From assembly GCA_963575745.1 (NCBI GenBank), contig CAUYUJ010015303.1, positions 279,655-342,083 on the forward strand: a stretch of DNA of 62,429 nt, in the 5' to 3' direction. How positions within the stretch are numbered: the first letter of the stretch is position 1; each line of letters starts with the position of its first letter. Of this stretch, positions 50,745 to 61,400 are shown one piece after another. The position numbers were made by a program, and so were the translations under genes. The notes under the pieces were generated by a model that saw only the letters and a list, made by a program, of their open reading frames with translations, was not told the DNA's origin and did no database searches. Source of the stretch: Prorocentrum cordatum (taxonomy: Eukaryota > Sar > Dinophyceae > Prorocentrales > Prorocentraceae).

Positions 50745-52580
50745 TGCTCGTTTACCCCCCTCCTATTGAGGGCAGTTTCGAAGTCTCTCGGGGATGTGCG
50801 TCGAAGTCGAAGCCCATCTGAGGCGTCTCAAGAGCGCCCAGGGAAGGGCTCGGGAGGCCATCGGGGAAAGCCACCGAAAGCGCCGGGCCGGGGAGGCTCG
50901 CAAGGATCTACAGGGAGGGCCCAAGAGAGCTTCAAGAAAATGTGAAAGTCTGTAGAATATTTAGAGAAACCGCTGTTGGGTCGGCCATCACCTCCAGGCA
51001 CGCCTTGATGGTGCGATCCAGTCGCATCACCGCCAACGGGAGGGTTTGTTCGCCATGTCCCAGTCTGTTCGCACAGAGAGTCTGTGGAGGCCTTCGGGCG
51101 AACAGAACGGGACAGGGCAAGGAATGGGGAAGACTTGTCCGAATCTCCTGGGCCCCCAGGTGCTCGTCCGAAGAAAGCGGAGAGGTCCCAGGGTCATATC
51201 TATTGGCTGCTGTCCCAAGGGTCCGGTCTGGTTGGCCCGAAGAGTTTGCCAAGGCCCCTGGGGGAACAGAATGGCACAGCATATGGGGCAAAAGGGGGCG
51301 GTAGCTGGCCTGTCAGACCCGGCGTTCGTCTTCTGCCCAAGCGGCGCGGGCCCCACGGGCCCCAGGGTTGGCGGCCCGCTGGGTTTCCTCTTGTTCGCCC
51401 ACAGGGTTGGAGGAGGCCTCCAGGCGAACAGAATTGGGCAGGACAATGAATGTGGGAGACTTGTCGCAAGCTCCCAGCCACCCCGAGTGTTCGCCCGAAG
51501 GGTGTGGGGCCGCGGTGGCTCCCTCAAAGGGCCGTCTTGGAGCCGTCTAGGCCCGTCTTCAGGGCGCCGTTTGCCGTGATGGGGCCGTCTTGGTTCGTCG
51601 TGGGCCCCTCATGGGCACGTCCGTAGGCCGTCCTGGGCCCATCGGGGTCCTTGTTGGCACTATCGTGGGGCTGTCTTGGAGCCGTCTGGGACCGTGAGGG
51701 GGCCGCCTTGGAGTCGTCTTGGGCCCCTCCTGTGCGCCTCCTTGGGCCGTCCTGGGCCCAGCTGGGGCCGTGTTGGCACCCTATTGGGGCTGTCTTGGAG
51801 CCGTCTTGAGCCGTCGCAGCGCGCCTTGGGTTGTGCTGGGTCCGTCTTGGCCCGTCTTGGGGCCTTCCTGGGCGTTTCCTCGGACACTCCTGGGATTTTC
51901 TGGGGCCTCTTGGTGCATCGGACCGCCGAAATGGCCGGAAACGCAAAAGGTGTAACAGTAAACAATGGAAAATAAACGATTTTTGCCAGCTGGGGCTCTC
52001 TTGCCATCTTAGCCCGTCTTGAGGCCCCGACCGAGCGCGTCCTTGGGCCGTCCTGGGCCCCCCCTCCTGGGACCGTCTTGGAGTCGTCCTGGGCCGTCTT
52101 GAGCGCGCCTTGGGCCGTCCTGGGCCCGTCTGGGGCCGTGTTGGCACCCTCGCGGCGAGGAAGCTCGGAGGCCGGCTCGAGGCCTCTTTGGGGCCATTTG
52201 GGAAGCTGTTGGGGCCTCTGTTGGGGCCTCTTTGGGCTCCTTCGGAGCCCCCTGGGGCCTCTTCGGTGGATTCTTGGCGGCCCCTTGGGGCCTCTTGGGG
52301 GCCTGTTTGGGCCTCCTGGCGCCCTCTTGGGGCGGAAGGCTCGGATTTTCGGTCCGTGGTCCCCCTCTTGGCCCCCTCTTGGACCTGTCTTCGGGCCCTC
52401 GTGGGCCGTCTTGAGCGTCTCTTGGGTCGTCTTGGGGCCCTCTTGGGCTGTCTTGGGCCGCTCTTGGAGGCCTCTTGGTCCGTTCTGGGGCGCTCTTGGA
52501 GGCCTCTTGGGCCGTCTTCGAGCGTCGGAAAGTGGAAAAGGCGAGAAGGCCAAAATCCTTCCAAAACCGTCGTAAAGTAG

Positions 52581-54300
52581 ATGATTTTGGCCGCTCGGGG
52601 CCCTCGGGGAATACGCTTGCAGGCCTCTTGTGCCGTCTAAGCGGCCTCTTGGAGCGCTCTTTGGGCGTCTCGGGGGCTCCTTGAGCTGTCTTGGGGGCCT
52701 CTTGGGGCCTCTGGAGCCTCTCCGGAGCCGCCCGGGGCGCCTTTAAACCCCGCCGTGACAAATCCACGGGTTCCCTAGTCATTTGGGTGGATTTCCTTCC
52801 GGCACGCGGTTCCTCCGGCCATATAGTATAGACTAGGGCTGACCCGCGGCCTTCTGGCCGCAGAATCTGCCCGCCATGGCGTGGACGTGTAAATGGAGCG
52901 TCTCCGGGGCCTCGCGGGGGGGGAGGTTGGAGGGGACGGTGTGGATGGAGGAAGTGGCCGCTGAAGGGGGAGGTGGGCGAGGGATGCGGGCAAGCAGGCC
53001 TGAAGGCAGGAACGCATGTAGGCACAACGTGGTGTGGACAGAAGCTGTTGACTGTTTCTCACGCCGCACTCTGTGTTCATCATAGCTGTTGTGGGGCGGG
53101 TCGCGGTGGTCATTTTATCTGCTCTTACCTGGGGCCGCGTAATATACGACCCAAGAGGCCCTCAAGAGGGCGCCGAGACGGCCCGCACGGGGGCCGCTCA
53201 GGCGCCCGGTGCACGGGAGGATCACCGATAGGACGCTGGAGAAACTGTCAAGTAACTGTCACTTTGGTTTACTGGGGCTGCGCGTTAGGAGCCTTCTCGG
53301 AGTGTCTGGACACTCTTGGGGCCTTCTTCGGGGCATGCTCGGGACATCTTGTGGCTCCTAATATCGGCTTTTGGACCATTTTGGCCGCCCTCCTCGTCCT
53401 CCCCTGGATCGGTCATCCAGTCGATCTTCTTTAGGAGCCATCTCGGTGTGTCTGGACCGTCTTGGGGCCTCCTTCAGGTCATGCTCGGGACATCTCGGTG
53501 GCTTCTGTCGGCGTTGGGGGCCATTTGAGGTGTTCTCCTCCTCCTCCCCTCGATCCTTCATCCCGTCGATCTTCTCGTCAGTCGTCGACGCTCCCCAAGA
53601 GACAAGCAGTGAAGGCCTCATGGGGTCCGTTTGGAAGCATCTTTTCGTCCTCCTGGGGATCTCTCGGGCCCTCTTGGGCCGTCTTGGATGCATCTTGGGC
53701 CGCCTTGGAGCGATCCGGGGCCGTCTTGGGCACCTCTGGGGTCATCTTGTGGCCGTCTTGGGGCCGTCTTGGGCCGTTCTTGAAAGCTCTTGGGGCTGTC
53801 TTGGTTACATCTGGGGCCGTCTAGGGCGTCTCTGGAGCCGTCGCGGGGCCGCCTCGGGCCGTTTGGGGGCCCTCCTGGGGTGCTCTGGGGGCGTCTTGGG
53901 GCGATCGGGAAGGCCTGTATAGCCGTCTTGGACGCGGTGAAGACGACAAAAAAGAGCATATCAAAAATGCACGTTTTCCGAAGCGAATGTGGCAATTTTT
54001 GCCTCTTGGGTCCCTCTTGGGGGTCCTCCTGGGCCGCCTTGGGAGCCTCCTGGCCTGCCTTGGAGGCCTCTGGGGCCGACCTGGGGCTCGGTTGGGTCCC
54101 TCTTGGTCTGTCCGGTCGCCCTCGTGGGCGTCTCTGAGCCGTCTCGGAGCGGCCCAGGGGCTCGCAGGGCGGCCTGGAGAGCCCGGCGGACATTTCAGGG
54201 CCGTCTGGGAAGCCTCAGGGCCTTCAGGGAAAGTCGCCACCGTGGGGCCGTCTAGGAAGTCTCATGGCCTTCGGTCGGACAAGAACGGGAGCGCCGCTGT
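52581..54300. repeat. Minisatellite-rich intergenic DNA
   Basis: GGGCCTCTTGG/GGGCCGTCTTGG units recur, mainly at 53,300-53,900 and 54,000-54,260. No domain was recognised; long frames on both strands are repeat artefacts. Confidence 0.55.
52831..52862 (-). other. Recurrent stem-loop, copy 5 (changed arms)
   Basis: Stem GCGGCC (52,846-52,851), loop TTCT, GGCCGC (52,856-52,861), preceded by the constant GACTAGGGCTGACC. No PPR unit follows here. Confidence 0.7.
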
Positions 54301-54479
54301 AATCTAATGGGCGTATTGGGCGAAGAAGAAAAGGAAGGCGAGGACAACGAGGAGTCGATGACGAGGACGACGTGGCGAACGTGAGGATATCGAGGAGGAG
54401 CACGAGGACAACGAGGAGAAAGAAAAGCACAAGGACGAGGACGAAGAGAACGAGGGCGAGTACGAGGAGGAATGCGGAG

Positions 54480-54487
54480 GGCGATGA

Positions 54488-54524
<37 letters not shown>

Positions 54525-54530
54525 AGAGGA
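54480..54530. repeat. (GAC)n triplet run
   Basis: About 16 consecutive GAC triplets with a few GAT, which gives poly-Asp or poly-Thr frames. Confidence 0.85.
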
Positions 54531-54569
54531 CAGTACGAGGCAATTGGAAAAAGACGTTGCTCCTGGCGC

Positions 54570-54910
54570 CGCGCGGGGTTCTCTTGGGGCCTGTTGGGGG
54601 TTTCTTGGGGGCCCCTTGGGTCCTCTTATAGGCTTCTGGGGTCTTCTTGGGCTGTCTGGGCGCGTCGTGGGGTTTTGTGGGAACTTTCTCAGGCCGTCTC
54701 GGCGCCATCTTGGCCTCCCGGGGCGCTGCCGTGAGTCTCTTGGGACCTTCTTGGCCCTTCTCAGGCCGTCTTGGGGTTCTTGTGAGCCGTCTGGGTGGTT
54801 CCTAAAGCGCTCTTGGGGGTCTCTTGGGGTCTTCTTGGGGTGTTCTTGGGCGCTCCTGGGGCTCTCCTGGGCGTCTTTTGGGCCTCCCTTGGGCCGTTGG
54901 AAAACCCTCC
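54570..54910. repeat. Degenerate GGGG-CTTCTTGG minisatellite
   Basis: Same family as other GGCC-rich blocks but with more TTCTTGGGG units. No gene. Confidence 0.55.
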
Positions 54911-55099
54911 AAGAGCGATTCGAACACGACGTCGATGCGGAGTCCCCTCTTGGGCCAATTGTTGGAGGATGTCTCGAGCGAAACTGCCATGTTTCAGAAA
55001 CCTTTCTTGACATGAACGGGAAGCGCGTGAAATGGAAGAGCTTGGCAAGAACGTGCACCAACATTAAAGTCACATGTCACGTAGGCGCTCTTCCCAAAC

Positions 55100-55435
55100 G
55101 TTCACAGGGGGTACCAGGTGGAGTTCACTACCCGCGCAAGTTCAGACGTGGCGCTCACCCCGAACGTCAACAAAATGTACCAGATGGAGTTCACGACCCG
55201 CGCAAGTTCAGACGTGCCGCTCACCCACAACGTCCCCAAAAGGACCAGATAGAGTTCACTACCCGCGCAAGTTCAGACGTGGCGCTCACCCCGAACGTCA
55301 ACAAAATGTACCAGATGGAGTTCACGACCCGCGCGAGTTCAGACGTGCCGCTCACCCCGCACGTCCACCAAAGGCACCAGGTGGAGTTCCTTACCCGCGC
55401 GAGTTCAGAATTGGCGCTGACACCCACGGCGAGAT
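55100..55435 (+). repeat. Alternating 65/66-bp tandem repeats
   Basis: Five units, each with GTTCACNACCCGCGC, AGTTCAGACGTG and CGCTCACCCC. Two versions alternate: one reads ACTACC...GTGGCG and contains TCAACAAAATGTACCAG; the other reads ACGACC...GTGCCG. This makes a dimer of about 131 bp. An open frame gives a repeated FTTRASSDVALTP-like peptide, probably incidental. Confidence 0.85.
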
Positions 55436-55483
55436 CATGATCAGCATCACCGTCGTCATCATCATCGTCATCATCATCACGAG

Positions 55484-55540
55484 TGTGGGCGGAGGGGGAC
55501 ATTCTTTGCAGTGGGCGGAGGGGGACATTCTTTGCAGCAG
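55484..55540 (+). repeat. 28-bp direct repeat
   Basis: GTGGGCGGAGGGGGAC followed by ATTCTTTGCA occurs twice back to back, just after a CAT-triplet run at 55,440-55,485. Confidence 0.9.
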
Positions 55541-55905
55541 ACGCAGCACGGCTTGCTCTGACGGTTTAAAAGGGGCTTAAAATCACACGATTGCGCAATC
55601 TGCGGACCTTGTCCGTTTCAAGACACACCCTTACCCATATCATGTTCTGGGCGGGTGGGTGGGGCACCAACGACTCAGAAGTTGGCCTATGTGGAGACAA
55701 AACTGGGGAGGGTAAGCAGACGCGACCTTGGACCACAGCTGTTTGTTGTCCGGGGTGCGTCCTGCGATCTCAGTGCGAGGCTGGCCAGAGAACGAACAGT
55801 GCCCTCCCCTCCCCGCGCAACGGGCCCCAGCGAGCTCCTCCAGAGGCAGGTGGGAGAACAACAGGGTCGTGCGCGTTCTGTACGGTGTGCCGAAAGCACA
55901 GTAGT

Positions 55906-56361
55906 CTATCTGGACAGAGTTATACTTATCAAGCGTTTAAACCCCGGGAGCTCCCACAACACGCTTGAGGCGGGATTCTCGATTACGCAAGGCACGCCTA
56001 GACACGAGAGGGCGTCGAAAAGTTTGGCGGCCCACTTAGCTTGCGTTGCCTTCCTGGACCTTCCGAAAATCACTGGGGGGAAGGTCGGGGAGGCCAAGTA
56101 GGTGCTCACGGTCCCGAATCGGTGCTGGCCAGCCTTTTTTGCCCGACCGGTTCCGTCTAGCGCGGGACCAGGACGTGCACACAAGGCCAATCCATACATA
56201 GCAAGAACATTATGGGAGGCAGCATCGACCAAGCGCCTCGAGACATCTCTATGCAAGCAGTCCTCCAGCGGGGAATCGGCCAGCTCCCAGCTGCGCGTGA
56301 AGAAGCCCACGCTTTTGCAGGCAGTGCTAATGCCACGACTGCCTGCCATCAGCTCTGCCAC
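55906..56361 (-). pseudogene. Methyltransferase-like domain of the DIRS-like element
   Basis: The minus-strand frame reads ELMAGSRGISTACKSVGF at its start, with a glycine-rich loop as in AdoMet-binding methyltransferases, then RSWELAD and a later PCVIENPASSVLWELPG. The last is close to the ENP-SS-LW block seen at the C-terminus of such domains in dinoflagellate elements. No DPPY/NPPY-type catalytic motif is evident. The 151-residue frame is shorter than a whole methyltransferase, so it is partial. Whether it acted on DNA is unknown. Confidence 0.55.
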
Positions 56362-56449
56362 GACCCAACCTGGCCGAGGGACAGTCGGGGCGAGGATGAG
56401 GCCGCCACGCGGGCCCAGTCACCCCAGGCCGAAAAAGAGCAGGCACGAT

Positions 56450-57430
56450 TCACTTGGGGATGGTCTCCGCGGCGACGGTCCGCGCGAACAACGACCCCAT
56501 CACCTCGAACATCTGGCGGCCGAAGTCCCTCGAGGCAGGGGTCATGGCATTGAGGAGTTGGTGCACTTCTCTGGGTTTCCCGCACCTGTTCAGGGACGAG
56601 TCTGTCCTCAAATGCCCCCGACCCTTCACGGTCTTCCGATCCCGCCGGCCTGACAGGATGTCGCCCGACGCCCCCCCGTGTCGCAGCTGGTAGAGGCAGA
56701 CCCGGGGGAGGCCGCACTTCCTGGCCGCGACTCCGAACTGGGCCGCCACGAACGCGCCGGGGGTGGGGAAGATCAGGTCGGTCGGCGCCCTCCCGCGAAC
56801 ATGGGCTGCCAGGCACTCGCCGAGCCAGACTGGGTGGTCTATGATCACGGTCTCGTCCGAGGTGCCTGTCTTGGTGAGCTCTCGATGGGAGCCCCTCGGA
56901 TCGCCTGGCGCGCCCGCGTCCATCTGGGTCGGGGCGAGGATCAGGCCCCAGCACTGCAACTGTCCCGAGGCCCTCGAGGGGGCCAGCAGCTGCCGTACTT
57001 GTAGCTTCCGAAGGGCTCCTGGGCGGATGTAGGTGAAGAAGGTCGATGCCACCTGGAGCGCACAGTCCCTCTGCCCCCGCGCCAGCATCTCGGGCACGGC
57101 AGCACCGAGGAGTTCCCGAGGCACGGGGGCACGAGAGGCAGGGGGCCTGCGTTGTCGCCTCGAAGCCCTCGGTTCACACGCGGCATCGACTGAGGGCCTG
57201 TGCACCACGGGTAGGCGTCCTTGACCGCCGCGACCAGGATGGTCGCGTCGGCTCGGGTACACTCCGCCTCCAGCATGAGGTCGAGGAACTGCAGCACCCG
57301 AACCTCCATGTCCTCGATGGTCGACGGCACCCCCCCCTCCTCGGCGAGGAACACCTGAAACGCATCGGAGTACGCCCTGTAGCCGACGCGCGTCGCGTCG
57401 GCCGCCGCGGCCAGCACACCTGGAGAGCGC
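56450..57430 (-). pseudogene. Tyrosine recombinase of the DIRS-like element, catalytic Tyr missing
   Basis: The N-terminal helical core-binding part lies in one frame (about 57,420-57,180; GYRAYSDAFQVFLAEEG), and the catalytic part in the next (about 57,080-56,450). YIRPGALRKL holds the first Arg, TKTGTSDE a Lys-type turn, and LRHGGAS the His/Arg box. At the place of the terminal nucleophile the sequence is SLNRCGKP, with Cys where Tyr is expected. The frame shift and the changed residue suggest an inactive copy. Upstream, a 60-bp tandem pair at about 57,572-57,691 encodes the doubled RPSGLVGRAAPAKRPAA. Confidence 0.7.
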
Positions 57431-57842
57431 CATGGCCGAGGCGGGGCTGCTCCGGCTGGGCTCCAGGGCCTTGGCCAGCCGGGCGTGCAGCTGGGGCGGC
57501 GGCACCGGGGCGCGCGCCGCTGGCCGCACCCGCGCCGCGCGGGGGGCGGCACTGGCGGCGGGCTTGCGGCGTGCCGCTGGCCTCTTGGCCGGGGCCGCCC
57601 TGCCCACCAGGCCGCTCGGCCTGCGCGCCAGCGCCGCTGGCCTCTTGGCCGGGGCCGCCCTGTCCACCAGGCCGCTCGGCCTGCGCGCCAGCCCCTCGGC
57701 CACTGCGGCGGTCGCCAGGCGGCGCCTCTTGGGCCTTGGCCCCAAGGTCGGCACGGGCAGGCGGTCCGAGCTGCTCTGCGGCTCCTCCACGAAGGTGCCG
57801 CGCCCAGCCACGCTCAGCGGGCCCAGCATGTACCAGTGAGAG

Positions 57843-58031
57843 GCCCTCGAACGTCCTCGAGGCTTCGTCGGCTGGCTGCCATTCCGACGGGATCCACCGG
57901 AAGTGCGGCCCGATGTTGGTGGCCAGGGTTAGAGCGGCAAGGCGACGGTTGAGTTGTAACATACAGTATGACGGCGATCGGCCCCTATCGAAACAGCAGC
58001 AGACGCCGAAATTGTCGAGCAGGAATAAGTG
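57843..58031 (-). pseudogene. RNase H C-terminal part of the DIRS-like element
   Basis: The frame contains LFLLDNFGVCCCF, an Asp on a beta-strand, then RGRSPSYCMLQLNRRLAAL and RWIPSEWQPADEASR. The last is the P-S-E-x-N-P-A-D-x-x-S-R-like end of RNase H domains in DIRS and related elements. It joins in sense, not in frame, to the recombinase next to it. Confidence 0.7.
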
Positions 58032-58370
58032 ACGATGATGATGGTGCGAAACGAGGCCGAGCGGAGCTAAGCCACGGGCCAGCGGGCGCCGCCGCCGGAG
58101 AAGCGGGCGCGCCGGCAGCGGGGCGCGCGCAAAGGCCGCAGACGCACCGAAGGAGCAGCAAAGGAGCAGCCGGTTCGCCAGCTTCCCGACCCGACACGCC
58201 CCCCCCCGCGGGCGGCCGCACGGCGCTTCCTCGAAGCGAAGACAGGCTGCAATGGGGCGCTGCGCCCGTCGACCTCGACGCCGGATTCCCCGGCAAGAAC
58301 CACTCGCACCCTGGACGCGGGAGCCCGCGCTCTGGCACAGCCTCCGCGCAGACACCTCGATCTCCGAGGG

Positions 58371-58402
58371 GGGGGGGGGGAAGGGGAAGGGGGGGGGGGG
58401 GG
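58371..58402. repeat. Interrupted G-runs
   Basis: G runs of about 12 and 15 bases broken by short AA pieces; likely quadruplex-forming and error-prone. Confidence 0.9.
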
Positions 58403-58431
58403 GCGCCCCCCTGCCCGAAGCTGGCACGGTT

Positions 58432-61400
58432 CAACCGCGAACGAGAGGGGCCCGCCGAGGCGGCCGCTGCCTCGGCGATCTTGCGCAGCCGGGAAGAGGC
58501 CGCCAGCCCGCGCCCTCGACCTTGACGCGCCGGGAAGGGCCCAGCACGCAGGCGAGGATGGCTACGCGCTTCCGAAAGGCCAGATTGGTGCCGCCCCGCG
58601 GATGGCGCCCTCCGCCAGCGCCTGCCGCCCGGGATCGTCGAACTGTCCAGCTGGCACCTCGGCGCAGTAGGGGCGCGACCAGTCGGGCGCGCCCACGGGG
58701 CATCAGCCCCTCGTGGCGATCCGCCGACGGCACTGCTGGATTGCCGTCAGCAGGCAGTCGAGCCGGTCGATCTGGCCCAGTTCGTCGACCCCTGCCGGGG
58801 CGAATTCTCGCAGCCACTGGGCGGCCACCTGGGAAGCGGGGGCCTCTAACTCCGCCCAGCTCACCATGGTGACGGTCTCGCCGGCACCCCTAGCTGCGCG
58901 CGCCAGCCAGGGGCCCCCACCGCGCCCGCGGGAAGGGCGGCGTCGATCGCCCCACCTCCCGCGGCGAGACGGATTGCGGCGGCGACGGCGGCAGGTGAAC
59001 GCAGCCGGGGCGACGGCCCCGGCGCGGCGCCCCCGACGGCGGCACCTCCGCAGCGGAGAGACGGCCTCGAACGCGAGGGCGCTCAGGGGCGCAGCGGCCA
59101 AGCCCTCCCCCGGCGGCGCGAGCTCCCCCATTCGGGGCCGCAGCACCATCTCCGACAGGGCGCGCGCCCGCCGCTGGCCCCTTCGCGCCGGGCACGAGGC
59201 GCCTGGCGGGGGCCGAAAGCGCCAACGAGGGCTGCAGTTCGGGCGGCGGCTGGCGGCGCCACGGCACGGCGGCGCCACGACGCGCCCGTCGGCCGCGGGC
59301 GGCGCCCCAGCCACGCGCGCGGGTGTCGATCCCGCAGACCGACGGCGCAGATCCTCGGCGTGGCCCACAGGCAACGGACTGCCGAGCCCGGAAGGAGACC
59401 TGGCCGCCGCCCTGGCCGCAGCCACCATGGCGCAGGGTCGCCCCGCGGGCAGGCTGAGGTCAGACTCGCAGCTGGCCTCGTCAACGGCACTACGGCCCTC
59501 GCAGCCCTCGCGGCGGCCCAGCCTCGACAAGCCATGATGGGGGGGCCCGATGGGAGGGGGGCCGACGGGGCGGCCCCTGGCGGGGTCGTCGGCGCGACGC
59601 ACGTCGGCGGGGCGCGCAAACCCCAGGCACAGCCCCCAATAACGCGCGACAGCGCAGTGCAGAGGGGGCGCGATTCCAAGTGCCACCGTAGCCTCGAAGC
59701 ACTGGGATGCGAGCATCAGACAGCCGAACACGACAGCACTTGCGAAAGCTCCCATGCATCCTATTCTCCAACATTCCGATATGGCGAAAGACCCTGAACT
59801 TCTATTTGCACGATCGGCGAAAGCTCAGTGCTTCGGACAGCTCGTCGACCCAGCGCGGCGCGACGGGGGGCTCGAGAGAGGTGGGCGCTAGATCGCGGCG
59901 CGCCCAGGCGAGCTCGCGGCCTGGCGGGGCGCCTCGGCACCGGACTGCAGGCCGCCCCCCGCCGCGCAGCGCGGCGCGCCAGCCACCGCGCCCCGACCCG
60001 CGCCAAAACTCAGCGGACAGTTGCGCGCCGAGCGCGGACGACTCCACCCCACAGCTGAAGGGCGCGTCCGTCACGAACACCTCGTGGCAGCGAGCTGCCC
60101 CGCTGCCAGCAGCGGCCGCGATGGCCAGACAGGCGCAGGGGGGGCGCTCGCCACGCACCGAGCGCGGCAGCTCACGCTCGGACCCGCCCTCGGTGGCGAG
60201 GCGCGACAAGAACGCAGGGGACGCGGGCAAACAAGGACAGCAGAGCGCGACAGCACAAAAGAACCTGCCCCCAACATCCAACAAGCGACGCCAAGAGGGC
60301 GCGCGTTCAGTAGCCGATGTAGATCTGAATACGAGTAAGTCACATAGCGCCGCCGCGCGAACAAGCTGAGCACAGACAATCCCGATCCGACCCTCTATCT
60401 CGGCGCCCACCGCAACCTCACGAGTCGCGCTGCGAGCGCGCCCCAGGGCGCTGCACCGAGCCTACTCGAAGATGCCCGCGATCGCGCGCCGCGAAGACCT
60501 CGCGGCCACGACGACTGGGATCGCCGGGGCTGGGAGCGGGGCCATGGATAGACAAACGCTGGAAGCCCGCGCCATCGATATTCCGCATCTCGGCACGGGG
60601 GCCCATCGGGAAAGACGAGCGGCACACAGCTTGCTCACGGGGGCGGAGGGCCCCGAAGCAGCGCAACACACCATCGAGCGCTGCGCCAGCAATGCGCACT
60701 GCCGCGCTGTCGCCCATGGCCAGAGAACTCAGACATGAGGCGGCATTCAGACCTTCAAGCTCGGGCCACCAGGCGCGACAGGCCTGGGAGCGACCCCCAT
60801 GGAGGCGCACGCGGACTACGCTCAGCTTTGCGCGAGCGGGAGGGGCGCGGATCGGGCAGCAAAGCTCCTAGAAGTCATCGCAAGAGACAGCCAGCCATTC
60901 CCCCATATGAAGCGACCAGAAGCGAAATCGCTACTGTCGCTACCTCGGCGGGGTCAAGAAGAGACCTCTGCGCCTGCGAACACGGCCAGTTGGGCCCAGC
61001 CAACACTTCACCGCACTCGCGCACACGGGGCACCCTCGCATTCAACCGTCGCCTCTCCATGAAAGCGACTTACGCGGCACGGGTTCCACCCGGCAAAGGG
61101 TTCCACCCGGCAAACCTCGGGCGGGAACAGAATGACCCGCCGATAAAGGCCAGCCTCGCCACGCGCGTCGCTCTCGCCTCCCTGCCCAGCGCGCGGCGAC
61201 CACGCTGAACACCCCGATGGAAATGCTCGCCACTCATAGGTCACCATCGCCCACTGCGCAATCAGCCTCCGCCTTCGCTTTCGGGGTGGGGCGCCCAGCG
61301 GCTTTATCTCGAATTAAGCTTCGCCTCCGCCAGCTGCACGTCGGCCGCCGTTTCCTCGCGCGCCCCGTCGGCCGCGAAGGTCCGCAGAGCGAGGCTGCCC

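Larger units (their letters stand above)
50571..52580. repeat. Segmental duplication copy 2, about 2 kb
   Basis: Direct-orientation match to 23,241-25,232 across the whole length. Differences include small indels, for example about 12 extra bases near 51,652 and 5 near 50,899, and scattered substitutions. After 52,580 the two loci diverge at GATTTTG. Confidence 0.9.

Noticed and set aside
53370-53390. CCATTTTGGC on the plus strand
   Set aside because: Ten-base match within repeat DNA; no gene on that strand.
58252-61208. Numerous plus-strand open frames of 150-330 residues
   Set aside because: High GC content keeps frames open; no domain, and the minus strand holds retroelement motifs nearby.
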